Source: Pyrenula massariospora (Eukaryota; Ascomycota; Eurotiomycetes; Pyrenulales; Pyrenulaceae). Taken from it: DNA of 64,000 nucleotides. A program made the position numbers and the translations under genes. Positions 11,887-22,420 of this stretch are shown one piece after another (position 1 is the stretch's first letter; every line of letters begins with the position of its first letter). The notes beneath the pieces were generated by a model that made no database searches, had not been told where the DNA came from, and worked only from the letters and a program-made list of their open reading frames with translations. Location of the stretch: NCBI GenBank assembly GCA_021030905.1, contig JAGFMI010000005.1, positions 1,054,001 through 1,118,000 of the forward strand, in the 5' to 3' direction.

Positions 11887-12469
11887 TGTGAACCGGAAGA
11901 AAAGGAAGATAGCACAGCAACAAAGGATCTTTACAGCGGCTTATGCAGAATGTCGGGGTATGGAAGGATAAGAAAGACGTAACGAGATTTTTAGAATCAA
12001 AGCTTACTTTAGCTGCGGTGCGTCCATACCGAATCGGCAACTACGCTCTGGGGAAAAACGACCTGTAGAGCGTTTCATGGCTGTTCTCCAGGTCCGCTGC
12101 CGATTGCCACTGGTTGATTGCATGATATGATGATGATATGGAGCGTCAAAGCATCGGGGGATTAACTGTGAAGATCTAGATGCTCCGGGCGAGATGGCAA
12201 GGATGGTCTCCGGTCCAATGCCTGGATCGCGGCCATGGGTTGGCCCTGAATCGTAAAGAGTTTGCGCTTGTCTGTGCCTCGGGCGGCCCTGTCTTGGCGT
12301 CAACAGCAGTCGAGGAGTCACGGGACTTAGGGCTCCAATCTGCGCTAGACCTTAAAGTAACTAGCGTCATTTTCGATCCCACATCTCGAAATCTTTCAAC
12401 ATCATCCTTACACCGGCCTGCACTGGAACAGCTCGCATACGCATCACACTTTGCCAAACTGATCTCAGA
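11887..12469. promoter_or_regulatory. Divergent intergenic region between oxidoreductase (-) and RPL43 (+)
   Basis: Two genes start outward from this 583-nt interval, so both promoters must lie here. I can see no canonical TATA box or named operator with confidence. Confidence 0.4.
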
Positions 12470-12985
12470 ATGACCAAGCGAACCAAGAGTGAGCTTTTCA
12501 CGAAGTATGCAGTGATCCTTTGCTGACTATTATCACAGAGGTCGGCGTGACCGGCAAGTACGGCACAAGGTACGAAATTCCCTGCGAGCAATGTCCAAGC
12601 CCTTGAGACAGGTGCCGTCAATGCATCAATTTCAACGTCAATATTCTACAGCTTTCACAAGAAGCTGATATATGGGCACATAGATACGGCGCATCCCTTC
12701 GAAAGCAAGTCAAGAAGATGGAAATCACTCAACATGCTCGGTACATTTGCACCTTCTGCGGCAAAAATACGGTCAAGCGTCATTCAGTGGGCATATGGTC
12801 GTGTAGATCATGCAAAAAGACTGTGGCGGGCGGAGCTTGGACGGTTGCGTATGTTTTCCAAGCTTCTCGGACCGATGCATTATAGCCCCGACGAAACCAC
12901 GAGCTGACCGACTCAACCCAGGACCCCAGCAGCGGCGGCGACCCGTTCGACCATACGGAGATTGAGGGAAATTGCGGAAGTGTGA
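12470..12985 (+). CDS. RPL43: 60S ribosomal protein eL43 (L37a)
   Basis: Four exons, 12470-12488, 12539-12569, 12684-12848 and 12922-12985, give 92 residues, the normal length. Because the first two exons are only 19 and 31 nt, the gene has no long reading frame and is easily missed. Introns of 50, 114 and 73 nt have GTGAGC, GTACGA and GTATGT donors. The product starts [19 protein letters not shown] and has the C4 zinc ribbon CTFC..........WSCRSC (Cys39, Cys42, Cys57, Cys60) in the expected spacing, then the conserved GGAWTV and the STIRRLRE tail. It is a zinc-binding component of the large ribosomal subunit. Intron-rich 5' ends are typical of fungal ribosomal protein genes and often affect their expression. 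Confidence 0.97.
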
Positions 12986-13935
12986 ATGCTGAGTTGAGAT
13001 GGGCAAAATGGCGTTCTATTTGGCGATACAAGATCGAATGGCAGCGGCTTTGCTCCTCGACCCGAACATTCCTCAGCGATGTCATCACCAGCCCCTGCTG
13101 CGCCATCGATCGAGGCATTCGATTAGACTACAAAAATCCATATTTTGAAACGCAGCCGATGGGTTCCCTGCCTTGGCTTCGATCACCGTGAATTCTTACT
13201 AGAGCGAGGGATCATATATGTATAAACTTCCTCGTGGCAATCTTGTGGCAGAATCTCAAATTTGCTGTCAAAGATAAGAACATGTCTCGACCTATCGGCC
13301 GACTCCATCTTCTGAGGTTCCTGCCGAATGCTAAATATCACCAAGAAGCGGTTCGTCTGCGCCAGGCATTCAAGATTCTTGGTGGCTCGGCCGTGATTGG
13401 CAGCTGAACATGTTCGGAAACTCCTCCTCGAAGAATAATACATGAGGAAGAAGCGATCGTGAGATAACAGCGTCCAGGTCCTCATCGTAGACTTCTGCCT
13501 TCAGAGAGGTATGGTCAAGCCGTCATGTCCACGTGGTGGTGAGGGGCCGACTGACCCAACGATTTCGCCTTCGATCATAAGAAACAGATGTGGCGCCGGC
13601 CGCGTACGAGTCACCACATCATAATTCCAGGAAACTGATCGTCTCGTTGTATCCGTCATGCGCGTCTTCGATTATCGCAGTTCCCTTTTCCTTGACTCAC
13701 CCGCTCTTTTTCACTTCTTTCGCTGGTGCTGGTGTTGCCTTGTTGGCTGGCTGCAATACCTTGGCCTGGTCCGGACTAGCGCCTGCCACTAGCTTGCACT
13801 TTAAAGGTCCCCCACACCTTCGCTCCGTTCTTTCTTCCTGCTTCATCTCTCGTGCAGTCCAGTTCAAGTAATATCCTTTCTACATGCCACCAATCCTCTT
13901 TTTGCTCTACAAATGTGACGGACACATTCCGCTAG
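12986..13935. other. Intergenic, promoter and leader of the RING-PHD gene
   Basis: Pyrimidine-rich stretches around 13680-13740 and 13810-13880 are typical of filamentous-fungal promoters just upstream of the next start. No other gene is supported; short frames on both strands lack family features. Confidence 0.4.
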
Positions 13936-15930
13936 ATGTCGGAAACTTGCATTGTCTGTTTAGGGGATCTAGGGAGTGATGCTGGCAACATACCGCCATT
14001 ATCGTCAGCCCTTGCCAGCTCACTGCCAAGCGATCCGTCCGCAGACGACTCGAATGCCCCCACAGCTTCACAACTACGCAAAGGCTCTGAAAAGAAGGAG
14101 ATCTCTCCAATCGCTCATCTCCTCCCTTGTGGGCATAATCTTCACAATGACTGTCTGGCTCCTTGGGTTGAACGAGCCAACAGCTGTCCTATTTGCCGCC
14201 AGAACTTCAACTGCGTGGAACTCAGCGACCATGTCGGTGGTAAGCCTGCATTCACTACTCCTTCCATAGTGACGGTCGTTAATTGTGCCTTCTGCACAGG
14301 CCCGGTGTCGTCTACCTATAGCGTCGAGGATCGTGTCCAGGAAGCAGAAATCGACCCCTCTATGCTCGTCGAACTCGAGGACGATCCTGACATGCAACCC
14401 TGCCAAGTCTGTCGCGAGGATGACAATGAAGATGTTTTGATGTACTGTGACAACTGCAATAAACTCTATCATACCTACTGTGTTGGTCTGGGCGAGGTTC
14501 CAAGGTCCCATTGGTTCTGCGAACAGTGCTCCCAGCAGCGCCTAAATCTTCCATTTGGATATGGATTCCAGCCACAACGTGGCCATCGGCCACCGAATCG
14601 GCGAACGCGTGGTCAGCAAAGGAGATATAGAATCCAGAACCAAAATGAGGATCATCAATATAACCAGGTGTGGAGAGAGATTATGGATAGGATCAACGTC
14701 GACCTAGACGATCCTTTCGGTGAGGACGATCCCACAGCCACAGCCATCCGACGCGAGCGAGCAAGAGAAGAGTGCGATAGGAGAGAGTACGCGGCCTGGC
14801 AAAGACGCGCTAGAATCGCAGAATTGCAAGGAGGGGCACGTAATTTTCGAGACACTGCTCAAGCGCTTTTTGAGTCTCGCAATGGTCAATCTCGGCTGAC
14901 GCATCGTCCTCCCAGCCCCGAAGCCGAGACACTCGAAGAGGCTCGAGCGTGGCGAGCATTTGAGCGAGCAAGCATAAGCAGTCAGCCACACTCACGGCGA
15001 AGAAAACGGAAATCTGCAACTGCATCTCCTGCAGAGCCTGAGCCAACTCCCCGAGAGGGCCGAGTGAAAAGACCTCGCATCCGAAGGCCACAAGATCTCA
15101 GCGAAGCTTCAGACTCTGCCGCCGAATCTTCTTCTGGGCCACGTTCTACGTCGGCTTCTTCTCCCACTGCTCAGCGCTACCGTACAGATAACGTGGGAAG
15201 CGGTCCGAGTTTCCTGCAATCTCTTCTTAAAGAGGTGGAGGACTCGCCTGCTCCCAACCATGCAAACGGGACAGGCTCTCGTCCATCTGGACCAGGCCTC
15301 AGCCCTACCGGCGAGCTTACGCCTCGACCTTCGTCTCCAGAACTTTCACCAGTCCCTTCCAACCACTCTTCGCCCCGCGTTCGCTCCCCATCACCCGGCC
15401 CGCTTTCAAACACCCGTCCTCTATCAATGACCGGTCTTACATCGACCATCCAGCCTATATATCCTGCTGCTGAGAAAGGATGTGGAGCACCTCCAGAGAC
15501 AGCGACTGGGGAGACGCCTGATATTTACCCCGAGAGACGAGGCCGCCCAAGGCCTGCAGAGGATCCGCCTCCCAGCATCAGTCGAGTTCCTAAAGCGTTT
15601 AGCCAATCCCCCCCTCGCCGAGAAGAAAATGGGAATGCCCGCTCGAACGAGAACTCGCCGACCCGGACCGCGCTTTCCTTCACAGCCAAGTCAGATATTC
15701 AGAGAATGGTGTCAGCGGCATTGAAGCCTTACTATGCGGATCAGACGATCTCGAAGGGTGAATTCACAAACATCAACCGAGATGTTTCCCGCATGTTGTA
15801 TGAAAGAGTCGGAGCAGTAGAGGCACTGGACTTGGAGAACAAGGAAAAATGTGAAGGGATAGCTGGTGAAGAAGTGACCAGGGCGGTTTTGTCTCTTAAG
15901 GGTTCGGTAGACACCAGTGACGATTTATGA
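13936..15930 (+). CDS. RING and PHD finger nuclear protein, PHRF1/Asr1-like
   Basis: One exon, 664 residues. A RING finger starts at once (CIVCLGDLG, Cys5 and Cys8), continues with LPCGHNLHNDCLAPWV and ends at CPICR near residue 86. A PHD finger follows at about residues 155-205 (CQVCREDD, MYCDNC, LYHTYC, WFCEQC). The middle is long, Arg/Ser/Pro-rich and disordered. The last 80 residues contain a helical block (SDIQRMVSAALKPYYADQ, then EFTNINRDVSRMLYERVG) that resembles the C-terminal conserved segment of PHRF1 and SCAF-type proteins. By analogy with yeast Asr1 and human PHRF1 it is probably a ubiquitin ligase acting near transcribing RNA polymerase II. Assignment to RING-PHD is firm; orthology is inferred. 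Confidence 0.85.
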   Translation: MSETCIVCLGDLGSDAGNIPPLSSALASSLPSDPSADDSNAPTASQLRKGSEKKEISPIAHLLPCGHNLHNDCLAPWVERANSCPICRQNFNCVELSDHVGGKPAFTTPSIVTVVNCAFCTGPVSSTYSVEDRVQEAEIDPSMLVELEDDPDMQPCQVCREDDNEDVLMYCDNCNKLYHTYCVGLGEVPRSHWFCEQCSQQRLNLPFGYGFQPQRGHRPPNRRTRGQQRRYRIQNQNEDHQYNQVWREIMDRINVDLDDPFGEDDPTATAIRRERAREECDRREYAAWQRRARIAELQGGARNFRDTAQALFESRNGQSRLTHRPPSPEAETLEEARAWRAFERASISSQPHSRRRKRKSATASPAEPEPTPREGRVKRPRIRRPQDLSEASDSAAESSSGPRSTSASSPTAQRYRTDNVGSGPSFLQSLLKEVEDSPAPNHANGTGSRPSGPGLSPTGELTPRPSSPELSPVPSNHSSPRVRSPSPGPLSNTRPLSMTGLTSTIQPIYPAAEKGCGAPPETATGETPDIYPERRGRPRPAEDPPPSISRVPKAFSQSPPRREENGNARSNENSPTRTALSFTAKSDIQRMVSAALKPYYADQTISKGEFTNINRDVSRMLYERVGAVEALDLENKEKCEGIAGEEVTRAVLSLKGSVDTSDDL

Positions 15931-17265
15931 CTACGGTTAATCTTGGCGGGTTTTCTGAAGCAATGTTAGCAATGAGCACAGGCGTTCTGGCAACAATATT
16001 GCTTTTTATAATGGGTCAAAATCCACGCGGTATGTGCTGGCGTTTCTGATCTTTGACTACTCAGAGATACCATTGACCGAGGTTGTGAATATCCAGGCGC
16101 TGGTGCCATACTTGGCTTGGAGGACAACATTATGATACAGGCATAGCGACAGCATGAGCAATGTAAGAGTGTGAGATATTCTCGGTCATGTTCCTTAGAT
16201 ATTTCTTCACGTAGATACTTTCTCGTAGACAAAGAGGAAAATTATCTAATTAAGTTGTGCTCACAAATGAATGAATGGTTGAGGCAGGATATAGTATGCG
16301 TTGAAAGCAAAGGAGAATATGTTAGCAAACGAAAAACCAAGTTTAATGGCGAGGCTCGGTGCCATGGCTTAGAAATATCAATGCCAAATATTCAACATCA
16401 CTTATTTCTCCAATAGCGTATCTTCATGCTCCTGTTGTTCATCTTAGGCTGTCATGGATTTCCAATCATTCAGGCCTCCCGCCCGCTTAGAGCTTATTTC
16501 CGTGAGGTGGACCACCTCGGCAAATATCGACGCCGGAGCGAGCCCGCCGCCGCCGCTAGTGATGAGATTCTGATGAGATGCTCGAGCGAAAACGTGACAA
16601 GATATCAGCTATTGACTGCTGCTCGTATCTCCATCTTTTGTCCTTGTTAATAGTAGAAGCCATCATGATCGTCAAACGCCTTTGATGCTCGCCTCGTATT
16701 ACCACTTAGCGATTGGCTGTCTTGGTGGCACATTTCGTCTGGTGCGAGACCAGCCTCTATGAAAGCCATACAGAGCACATCTTTCTCAGCCACAGAGTAC
16801 ATCATCCCTGCATGATTCCTTATCCGAGCCTGAAACATGCGGGATCGCCGTCCGAGGGAGCTGTCACACCTCCTTTCCAGATATCAGCTACCTGTAGCCA
16901 TGGTCGTTGGAGGCTCTAATTCCGCTTTATCCGTACCTGATGCCATCCCGCCCGCCCTCCATGCCTCCCGCGGCCACCCACCACCACCAAAATGGATCTG
17001 TCGGCCCTTCGGCTTTATGTAAGGCGGTGACTGGGAAGAGAAGCTCAGCTGAATGGCACCAAATGCTGTCTTGGTGGCACTTTATGTTAAAATGCATATG
17101 TAAGTAGTGGAGACCTTATCCAGATGGCCTGGATCGAGCATTCCTTTCTTTGTTCAAAATTCGATTCTGCATGCGTGCTCCCCATCCAGACGACGAATAT
17201 CATTAAGCTGTATTATTCTATAGAAGACTGATTTTTCTTTTCCTGTTTACCGCGAAATTGTCGTT
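15931..17265. other. Intergenic, no gene recognised
   Basis: About 1.3 kb with only short frames on both strands. A short sequence, GCTGTCTTGGTGGCAC, occurs near 16717 and again near 17064, about 350 nt apart, in the same orientation. The last 150 nt before 17266 is the promoter of the MFS gene. Confidence 0.4.
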
Positions 17266-19272
17266 ATGAACCAGGAACGCCATTCGCCAGCTCCAGGACT
17301 CCTGGATCCGTCACAGACTGCTCCGCAAGATCCGAAGCCTTCTACTAGCCAGCACTTCCATTCGACGGCTACCACGCCTCGATTAAGTACTGAAAACCCG
17401 AAGCAGGAAACCAGTCGAGCAAATAGCATGCTCAATTCAAACCTCTCTCGAGCTTCCTCCATCGACCTCGACCGAGATCCGGAAAAGTATGAGAAAGATA
17501 TAGAAAGAGATGCAGAGGCTCCAGCTAGTGCCGAGCCTGCAGCTGCAGCCCCTCAAAGCGAACCTCCTAAGGACCCCAATCTCGTCGAGTTTGATGGCCC
17601 TGACGATCCAGAGAATCCGATGAACTGGTCAAGGACGCGGAAATGGATTTTGACCATGTCTATGGGATTTATGACGCTCAACATTACTCTTGCAAGCAGT
17701 ATTTTCTCGACTGCTACCTTCGCCGTCTCCGAGCACTTTGATATCAGCGTCGAAGTCAGCAATCTCGGAACCAGCCTTTTTGTGCTAGGGTTTGCCTTTG
17801 GGCCGTTATTATGGGGTCCCTTAAGTGAACTCTATGGACGCATTATCCCTCTCTACTCGGCCTACGCCTTGTTTGTCATCTTCCAGATCCCCGTCGCAGT
17901 CGCTATCAATGTTGAGACCATTATGCTTTGCCGCTTTATTGGGGGTGTTTTTGGCTGCGCTCCGCTTGCTATTGTGGGAGGTTGCTTGGCCGACTTCTGG
18001 GATCCAGTTGACAGAGGTGTCGCCATTGTTTCATTCGCAGCGGCTACGTTCATCGGTCCAGTCATGGGCCCAATCATTGGAGGCTTTATTACGCAAAGCC
18101 ATCTCGGGTGGCGTTGGACGGTACGTTATTTTCTGCTCTGAATTACAGCATCCCATAAAGTTTCAGTCCAAGAGGCCCACGGAGTTAGCCTTCTAAATGC
18201 TGGAGCTTTTGGAACTGATATGTTTCTTTATTGAACTATGCAACTCGTGCAACCAACTATTAAGTGGCGCTGCTCTAATAATTATATCAGGCATGGATCA
18301 CGATGATTAGTGCGGGCTTCTTTGGTCTTGTCGCACTTTCCTGCGCTCATGAGACATACGCACCGGTCATATTGCAACGAAAAGCTGCCCGACTACGGCA
18401 CGAAACACGCAACTGGGCGCTGCATGCCCCACGAGATGAAAATCGCGTTACAATGTCGGATATTGCGACTCGCTATCTCAGTCGTCCTTTCGCCATGATG
18501 ATTCAAGAGCCTATTCTCCTCTTAATTACTATTTACATGAGTCTCGTCTATGGTACGGATAAATGCCGTGATTTGATATCCTCTTACCAACCTCTCTGCA
18601 GGCATTGTATACCTCCTCTTCGAAGCCTTTCCCATCACCTTTCAAGAAAAGCGCGGTTGGAACCTAGGTGTCGGGGCCCTCCCCTTCCTCAGCCTTACAA
18701 TTGGCGTAAGCCTCCCACCTGTTTTCCCCATTGATACCGTCCCCTCTCTTCTTCCCCGTATCGTCCTTTTAACCATCTTACAGGTCATCCTCGGCGGCGG
18801 GTACGTAACATACATAACCCGCACGACCTTCGCCCGCAAAATGCGCGCAAACAACAACCGCGTCACTCCCGAAGACCGCCTCCCTCCCATGATCATCGGC
18901 GGCTCCCTTCTCCCTCTCGGCCTTTTCTGGTTCGCCTGGACCTCTAGCCCGAATATTACTTGGGTCCCGCAGGTGCTTTCCGGCATCCCCATCGGCGCGG
19001 GTATCTTTATCATCTTCATGACCTCCTTTAACTTCATCATCGACGTCTACTTGATGTTGGCAAATTCAGCCATCGCAGGGAATACTCTGATGCGATCGCT
19101 TGCTGGTGCGGGATTCCCGCTCTTCGCCGTACAGATGTACCACAAGCTTGGCGTGGCCTGGGCGAGCAGTCTGTTGGCGTTCCTGTGTGTGGCGATGGTT
19201 CCGATTCCGGTGTTGTTTTACATATACGGCGCCAGGATCCGGTCTTGGTCGAAGTTCAGTCCGAAGTTTTAG
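17266..19272 (+). CDS. MFS multidrug/polyamine transporter, DHA1 family (12 helices)
   Basis: Best model is four exons: 17266-18120, 18291-18552, 18602-18705 and 18784-19272, giving 569 residues. Introns 1 and 2 (170 and 49 nt) contain stops and must be removed. The third, 78 nt with GTAAGC donor and CAG acceptor, keeps the frame open if retained; removing it gives the compact LPFLSLTIGVILGGGY segment expected of the family. The hydrophilic N-terminus (about 125 residues) ends in the DHA1 signature PENPMNWSRTRKW, then twelve hydrophobic segments follow. The motif-A-like LLWGPLSELYGR sits between helices 2 and 3 and motif C-like VMGPIIGGF in helix 5. These are proton antiporters for drugs, polyamines or fungal metabolites at the plasma membrane. 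The substrate cannot be read from sequence. Confidence 0.88.
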
Positions 19273-20473
19273 TTGAGCTCGTCGGAATGGACCTTTCGGA
19301 TGTGTGCAAGTGGGTTTCTTTGTGGATTGGAAGAGAGGGTCACACCCGGCGGAACCTTGGCGGAAGATTCCGACACAGATACGATTTGATCCTGAGATAT
19401 ATGTGAAGCCCATCTATGGGAGGTAAGATGTACCGATTTAATAGAGGGATATATTGGAGGCGATATTCGGGCGGCAAGATGGTACTTCACATATCTGGTC
19501 ATGTATCCATTTAGCAATTTCTTTCAATCCCTTATGCATCACAGCAAGCAAGCATTGAATCGGAGCAAGGACAGGACAGCATATACGGTACATCATTTTC
19601 TCAAACAAGAACTTTGTAGGATAGATAGAAATACATCTAATACTCTCCTCATGCACGGAGAAAACGTTCCCCACACTGACCAGTGCTGTACTGTAGAGCA
19701 TGAGGAACATAGCTCTCAGCGGTCTGAGAGTATCACTAGGAGTTTGCATGTCTGAGGGGTCTCGCTACTGCACGCACATCTGCCCCAGCAATTGACCGAC
19801 CACCCAACCTTTGATATGGTGGATGATCACGGGCATTCGAAGCACGCTGACGACTGAGTTCGGTCGGCAGACGGGTACGTACGGCGATAAGTATCGTTCT
19901 TACCTAGGTACCTACCTGTATCGTTGCCTACCTCCCTGCTTGAAGATGTTTGGACGGCTTCGGGGTGAAGGCGGAATGCGGGAATGTCCCGGGTCACGTG
20001 TGTGCTGGATGGGCCGGAGGTAGGTATGCGGAGTAGGGTGGGGTGGTTTGGTGCTTTGGGATGGAGGTTGATGGATATTAGGTACAGTATATACGCGATT
20101 GGTGTATAGGTTATACAAGGGGTGTGGGAGAGATGGAGGTTGTGAGGCTGATGAAAGGTGGAACAGGTGGAGTTTTGGGGGTTTGGATGACTGGGCTATG
20201 ACGGATCGATAGATGAGGGAAGCAGGGGCCTAGAATCTTCAAACTGGTAGTTTGAAGCAGAGAAAGGGGGTTTTGAAATGGAAAGGCTAGCATTCGCTTA
20301 GCAGGATTTCATGTTCCATATCGCACTTGAGGTTGATGTGCTTTGGTTCCAATGCGTAGTAGTTTTGTATATGCAGAAAGCGATCCACTTTCAAGCAGAT
20401 CCTCTACCAACTCGAGAATCTGACTAATGTCGCCTCCCCTCCCTTCCCACTTACCACGCCATCCATCACAGAT
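19273..20473. other. Intergenic region between convergent MFS and SWC2 genes
   Basis: Both flanking genes end here. Around 19895-19935 several TACCT/AGGTA words form short palindromes (CTTACCTAGGTACCTACCTG). No reading frame with family features was found. Confidence 0.4.
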
Positions 20474-22420
20474 TCACCCCAAAAACCCCTCCGGAACCCC
20501 CACAGCAGCCTTCCCTCTGACGCCGACGTATGCGCCTAGCATCCCCGACCACCTGTACCGCCCGCCGCCTTCCTCGCGGAGACCCTTCAGCTTCCGATAC
20601 GCGCCGGCCGTGGCATATGCTATCCCTGTGACGGGGTCTCTGTATTTGGCTGGGAGGGAGGTGATCGGGCACAGACTTGGTGGAGGGCGGGCTTTTGGAG
20701 CGCGGGAGGCGGCTGTGCTGGTTGTTGTTGATTTTTTCGGAGGTGGTTGGAAGAAAAGGGTGTAGGATTGGGGGAAGGAGGTTGGAGAGGGGGGAGAGAA
20801 GGTAACAAGGTTGCGGGTTGAGGAGATTGTTGGAGCAGGGGCCGGCGGGACGGAAACGGGCATGCGCTCGAGGGTCTGGGGTTGGTCGGGATGGGCGGTT
20901 ATGGTGGGAGGTGGTTCGGTGGGTGGGTTTTGGCTTGGTGGAGAAGCGCCAGCGGAGGCGGGGAGAGTTGCGTATTCGTGGATGCCAGAGAGGAAGTCTG
21001 GTGCTGCATGTGCGGTGATCGGTAGCTGTTCGGCGGAATTGGACTGTGAGATAGGGATTTGGTCCTCGGTGGATGATGTAGCTCTGGGATGGAAAGGGAC
21101 GTCTTGGTTGTTTGTCAGTAACGTTTGGGTAGAAGTTACATCATGGGAAGCAGCGCTAGTTTCTGTAATTGGCGTGTGCTTTGGCGTTGTAGCATTAGGA
21201 GTGGCAGCGGCATTTCCTTGAGACGCAGGGCGGATAGGAAGGGTCGGCGTTGGCATTTGAGTAATATTCTGCGATAACTCTTGATTGCTATCGTCTGCTG
21301 GAAATTCTGTGACATCTTGCTGAAGTGCCTGTGTCGATGGATCTGCAGGAGGTGCGGACACAACACCTGTATTGGCAGGTTCTGGCTTTGGCGTTGCAGG
21401 TATATGTGCTGGCGCTGTCATGCTTGTAGCTTCGACCGTTCCGACCTTTGTCCCTGCGGTATCCATATCTGATATTCTTGGCCGTCCTGGTCCTCTCTTT
21501 TTCGTCTCTTTAGCCACCCCCCTCGCAGAGACCTCTCTTGACCCGACATGGGTCAACTTTTCCCCGACCCATTTGGCCACACCACTCCACCACGAGATCA
21601 CTGATCCCTCCAGTTTTCTATTCTGTAGTGCTTCAAGCCTGGCCCGTTGCTCTTCGGCTTTCTTTTTCTCCATCGCCTCCCACCGGTTCAGACTCTTAGC
21701 ATTCTTCTTCTCGACCCTTTCGGCCTCGGCTAGACGATCTGCCTGGGTCATTTTCGGCTTTTCTTGTCCGCGTAGTTCTTCCTTTCGCTTCTCGCGTCTC
21801 TCTGCATTTAAACGAGAGCGAATCTGTTCTTCTTTGATCTTGACTCGCATGACTTCACGGTTTGCCCTTGTCGCATCACGGGAGGACAAACGTACACGGG
21901 AATCGCCTTCCTCGGACAGAATAAACTTTCGTTCCTTTTTCTTTTTCGGGACCGGAGTTGCGGCATCTGACTGGGCGGTAGGACGTTCTATACGCGCCCT
22001 CTTGCGAACTTTGGCAAAGGGGTCTTCTCGCTTGCGTTTCTTAATCTTGTTTGCCCGTTCTTCTCGCTGTAATTGTTTTTCGCCTTCGAGCTCGCCATCT
22101 GCGCCTGCATCTTGGTCTTCTTCGTCTGACGAGGACGAGAGCTGGTTATCCGAGCCAGCATCATCGCTACCCGCAAATTCTTTGTCTTCCCCTTCTTCAC
22201 CGCCAAAGAGCAGTGCAAGCTCGTCTTCGTCATCGTCGACGTCTTCTTCTGCAGCTGTCAGGCCCTTCATGCGGCTGCCGGCGTTCACTCGCTTTTCACG
22301 CCCCGTGGCAAGCGCCTCGACTGGTTCAAGGTCATCGCTATCCTCGTCCGAACTTGAAGATTCGTTGTCTGCATCTATGCGATTCGGAGTATCTGCATCC
22401 TGCATCTCCTCGTCTGCCAT
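20474..22420 (-). CDS. SWC2: SWR1-complex subunit SWC2/VPS72 (YL1 family)
   Basis: One exon, 648 residues from the ATG at 22420 (MADEEMQDADTP); an open frame upstream has no ATG. The YL1 N-terminal hallmark GREKRVNAGSRMKGL is followed by a strongly acidic block (DDDEDELALLFGGEEGEDKE) that in this family binds the H2A.Z-H2B dimer, then a basic coiled region ending LNRWEAMEKKKAEEQRARLE. The C-terminal YL1_C domain is clear: CPITSLPAKYRDPVTGIAYA then AYRKLKGLREE. Between them lies a Pro/Thr-rich spacer of roughly 240 residues. The protein hands H2A.Z to the SWR1 remodeller for nucleosome exchange. It starts divergently from the RRM-PUF gene. Confidence 0.93.
   Translation of the reverse strand: MADEEMQDADTPNRIDADNESSSSDEDSDDLEPVEALATGREKRVNAGSRMKGLTAAEEDVDDDEDELALLFGGEEGEDKEFAGSDDAGSDNQLSSSSDEEDQDAGADGELEGEKQLQREERANKIKKRKREDPFAKVRKRARIERPTAQSDAATPVPKKKKERKFILSEEGDSRVRLSSRDATRANREVMRVKIKEEQIRSRLNAERREKRKEELRGQEKPKMTQADRLAEAERVEKKNAKSLNRWEAMEKKKAEEQRARLEALQNRKLEGSVISWWSGVAKWVGEKLTHVGSREVSARGVAKETKKRGPGRPRISDMDTAGTKVGTVEATSMTAPAHIPATPKPEPANTGVVSAPPADPSTQALQQDVTEFPADDSNQELSQNITQMPTPTLPIRPASQGNAAATPNATTPKHTPITETSAASHDVTSTQTLLTNNQDVPFHPRATSSTEDQIPISQSNSAEQLPITAHAAPDFLSGIHEYATLPASAGASPPSQNPPTEPPPTITAHPDQPQTLERMPVSVPPAPAPTISSTRNLVTFSPPSPTSFPQSYTLFFQPPPKKSTTTSTAASRAPKARPPPSLCPITSLPAKYRDPVTGIAYATAGAYRKLKGLREEGGGRYRWSGMLGAYVGVRGKAAVGVPEGFLG

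Noticed and set aside
20818-21221. Gly/Trp-rich plus-strand frames
   Set aside because: Antisense of the Pro/Thr-rich spacer of SWC2.
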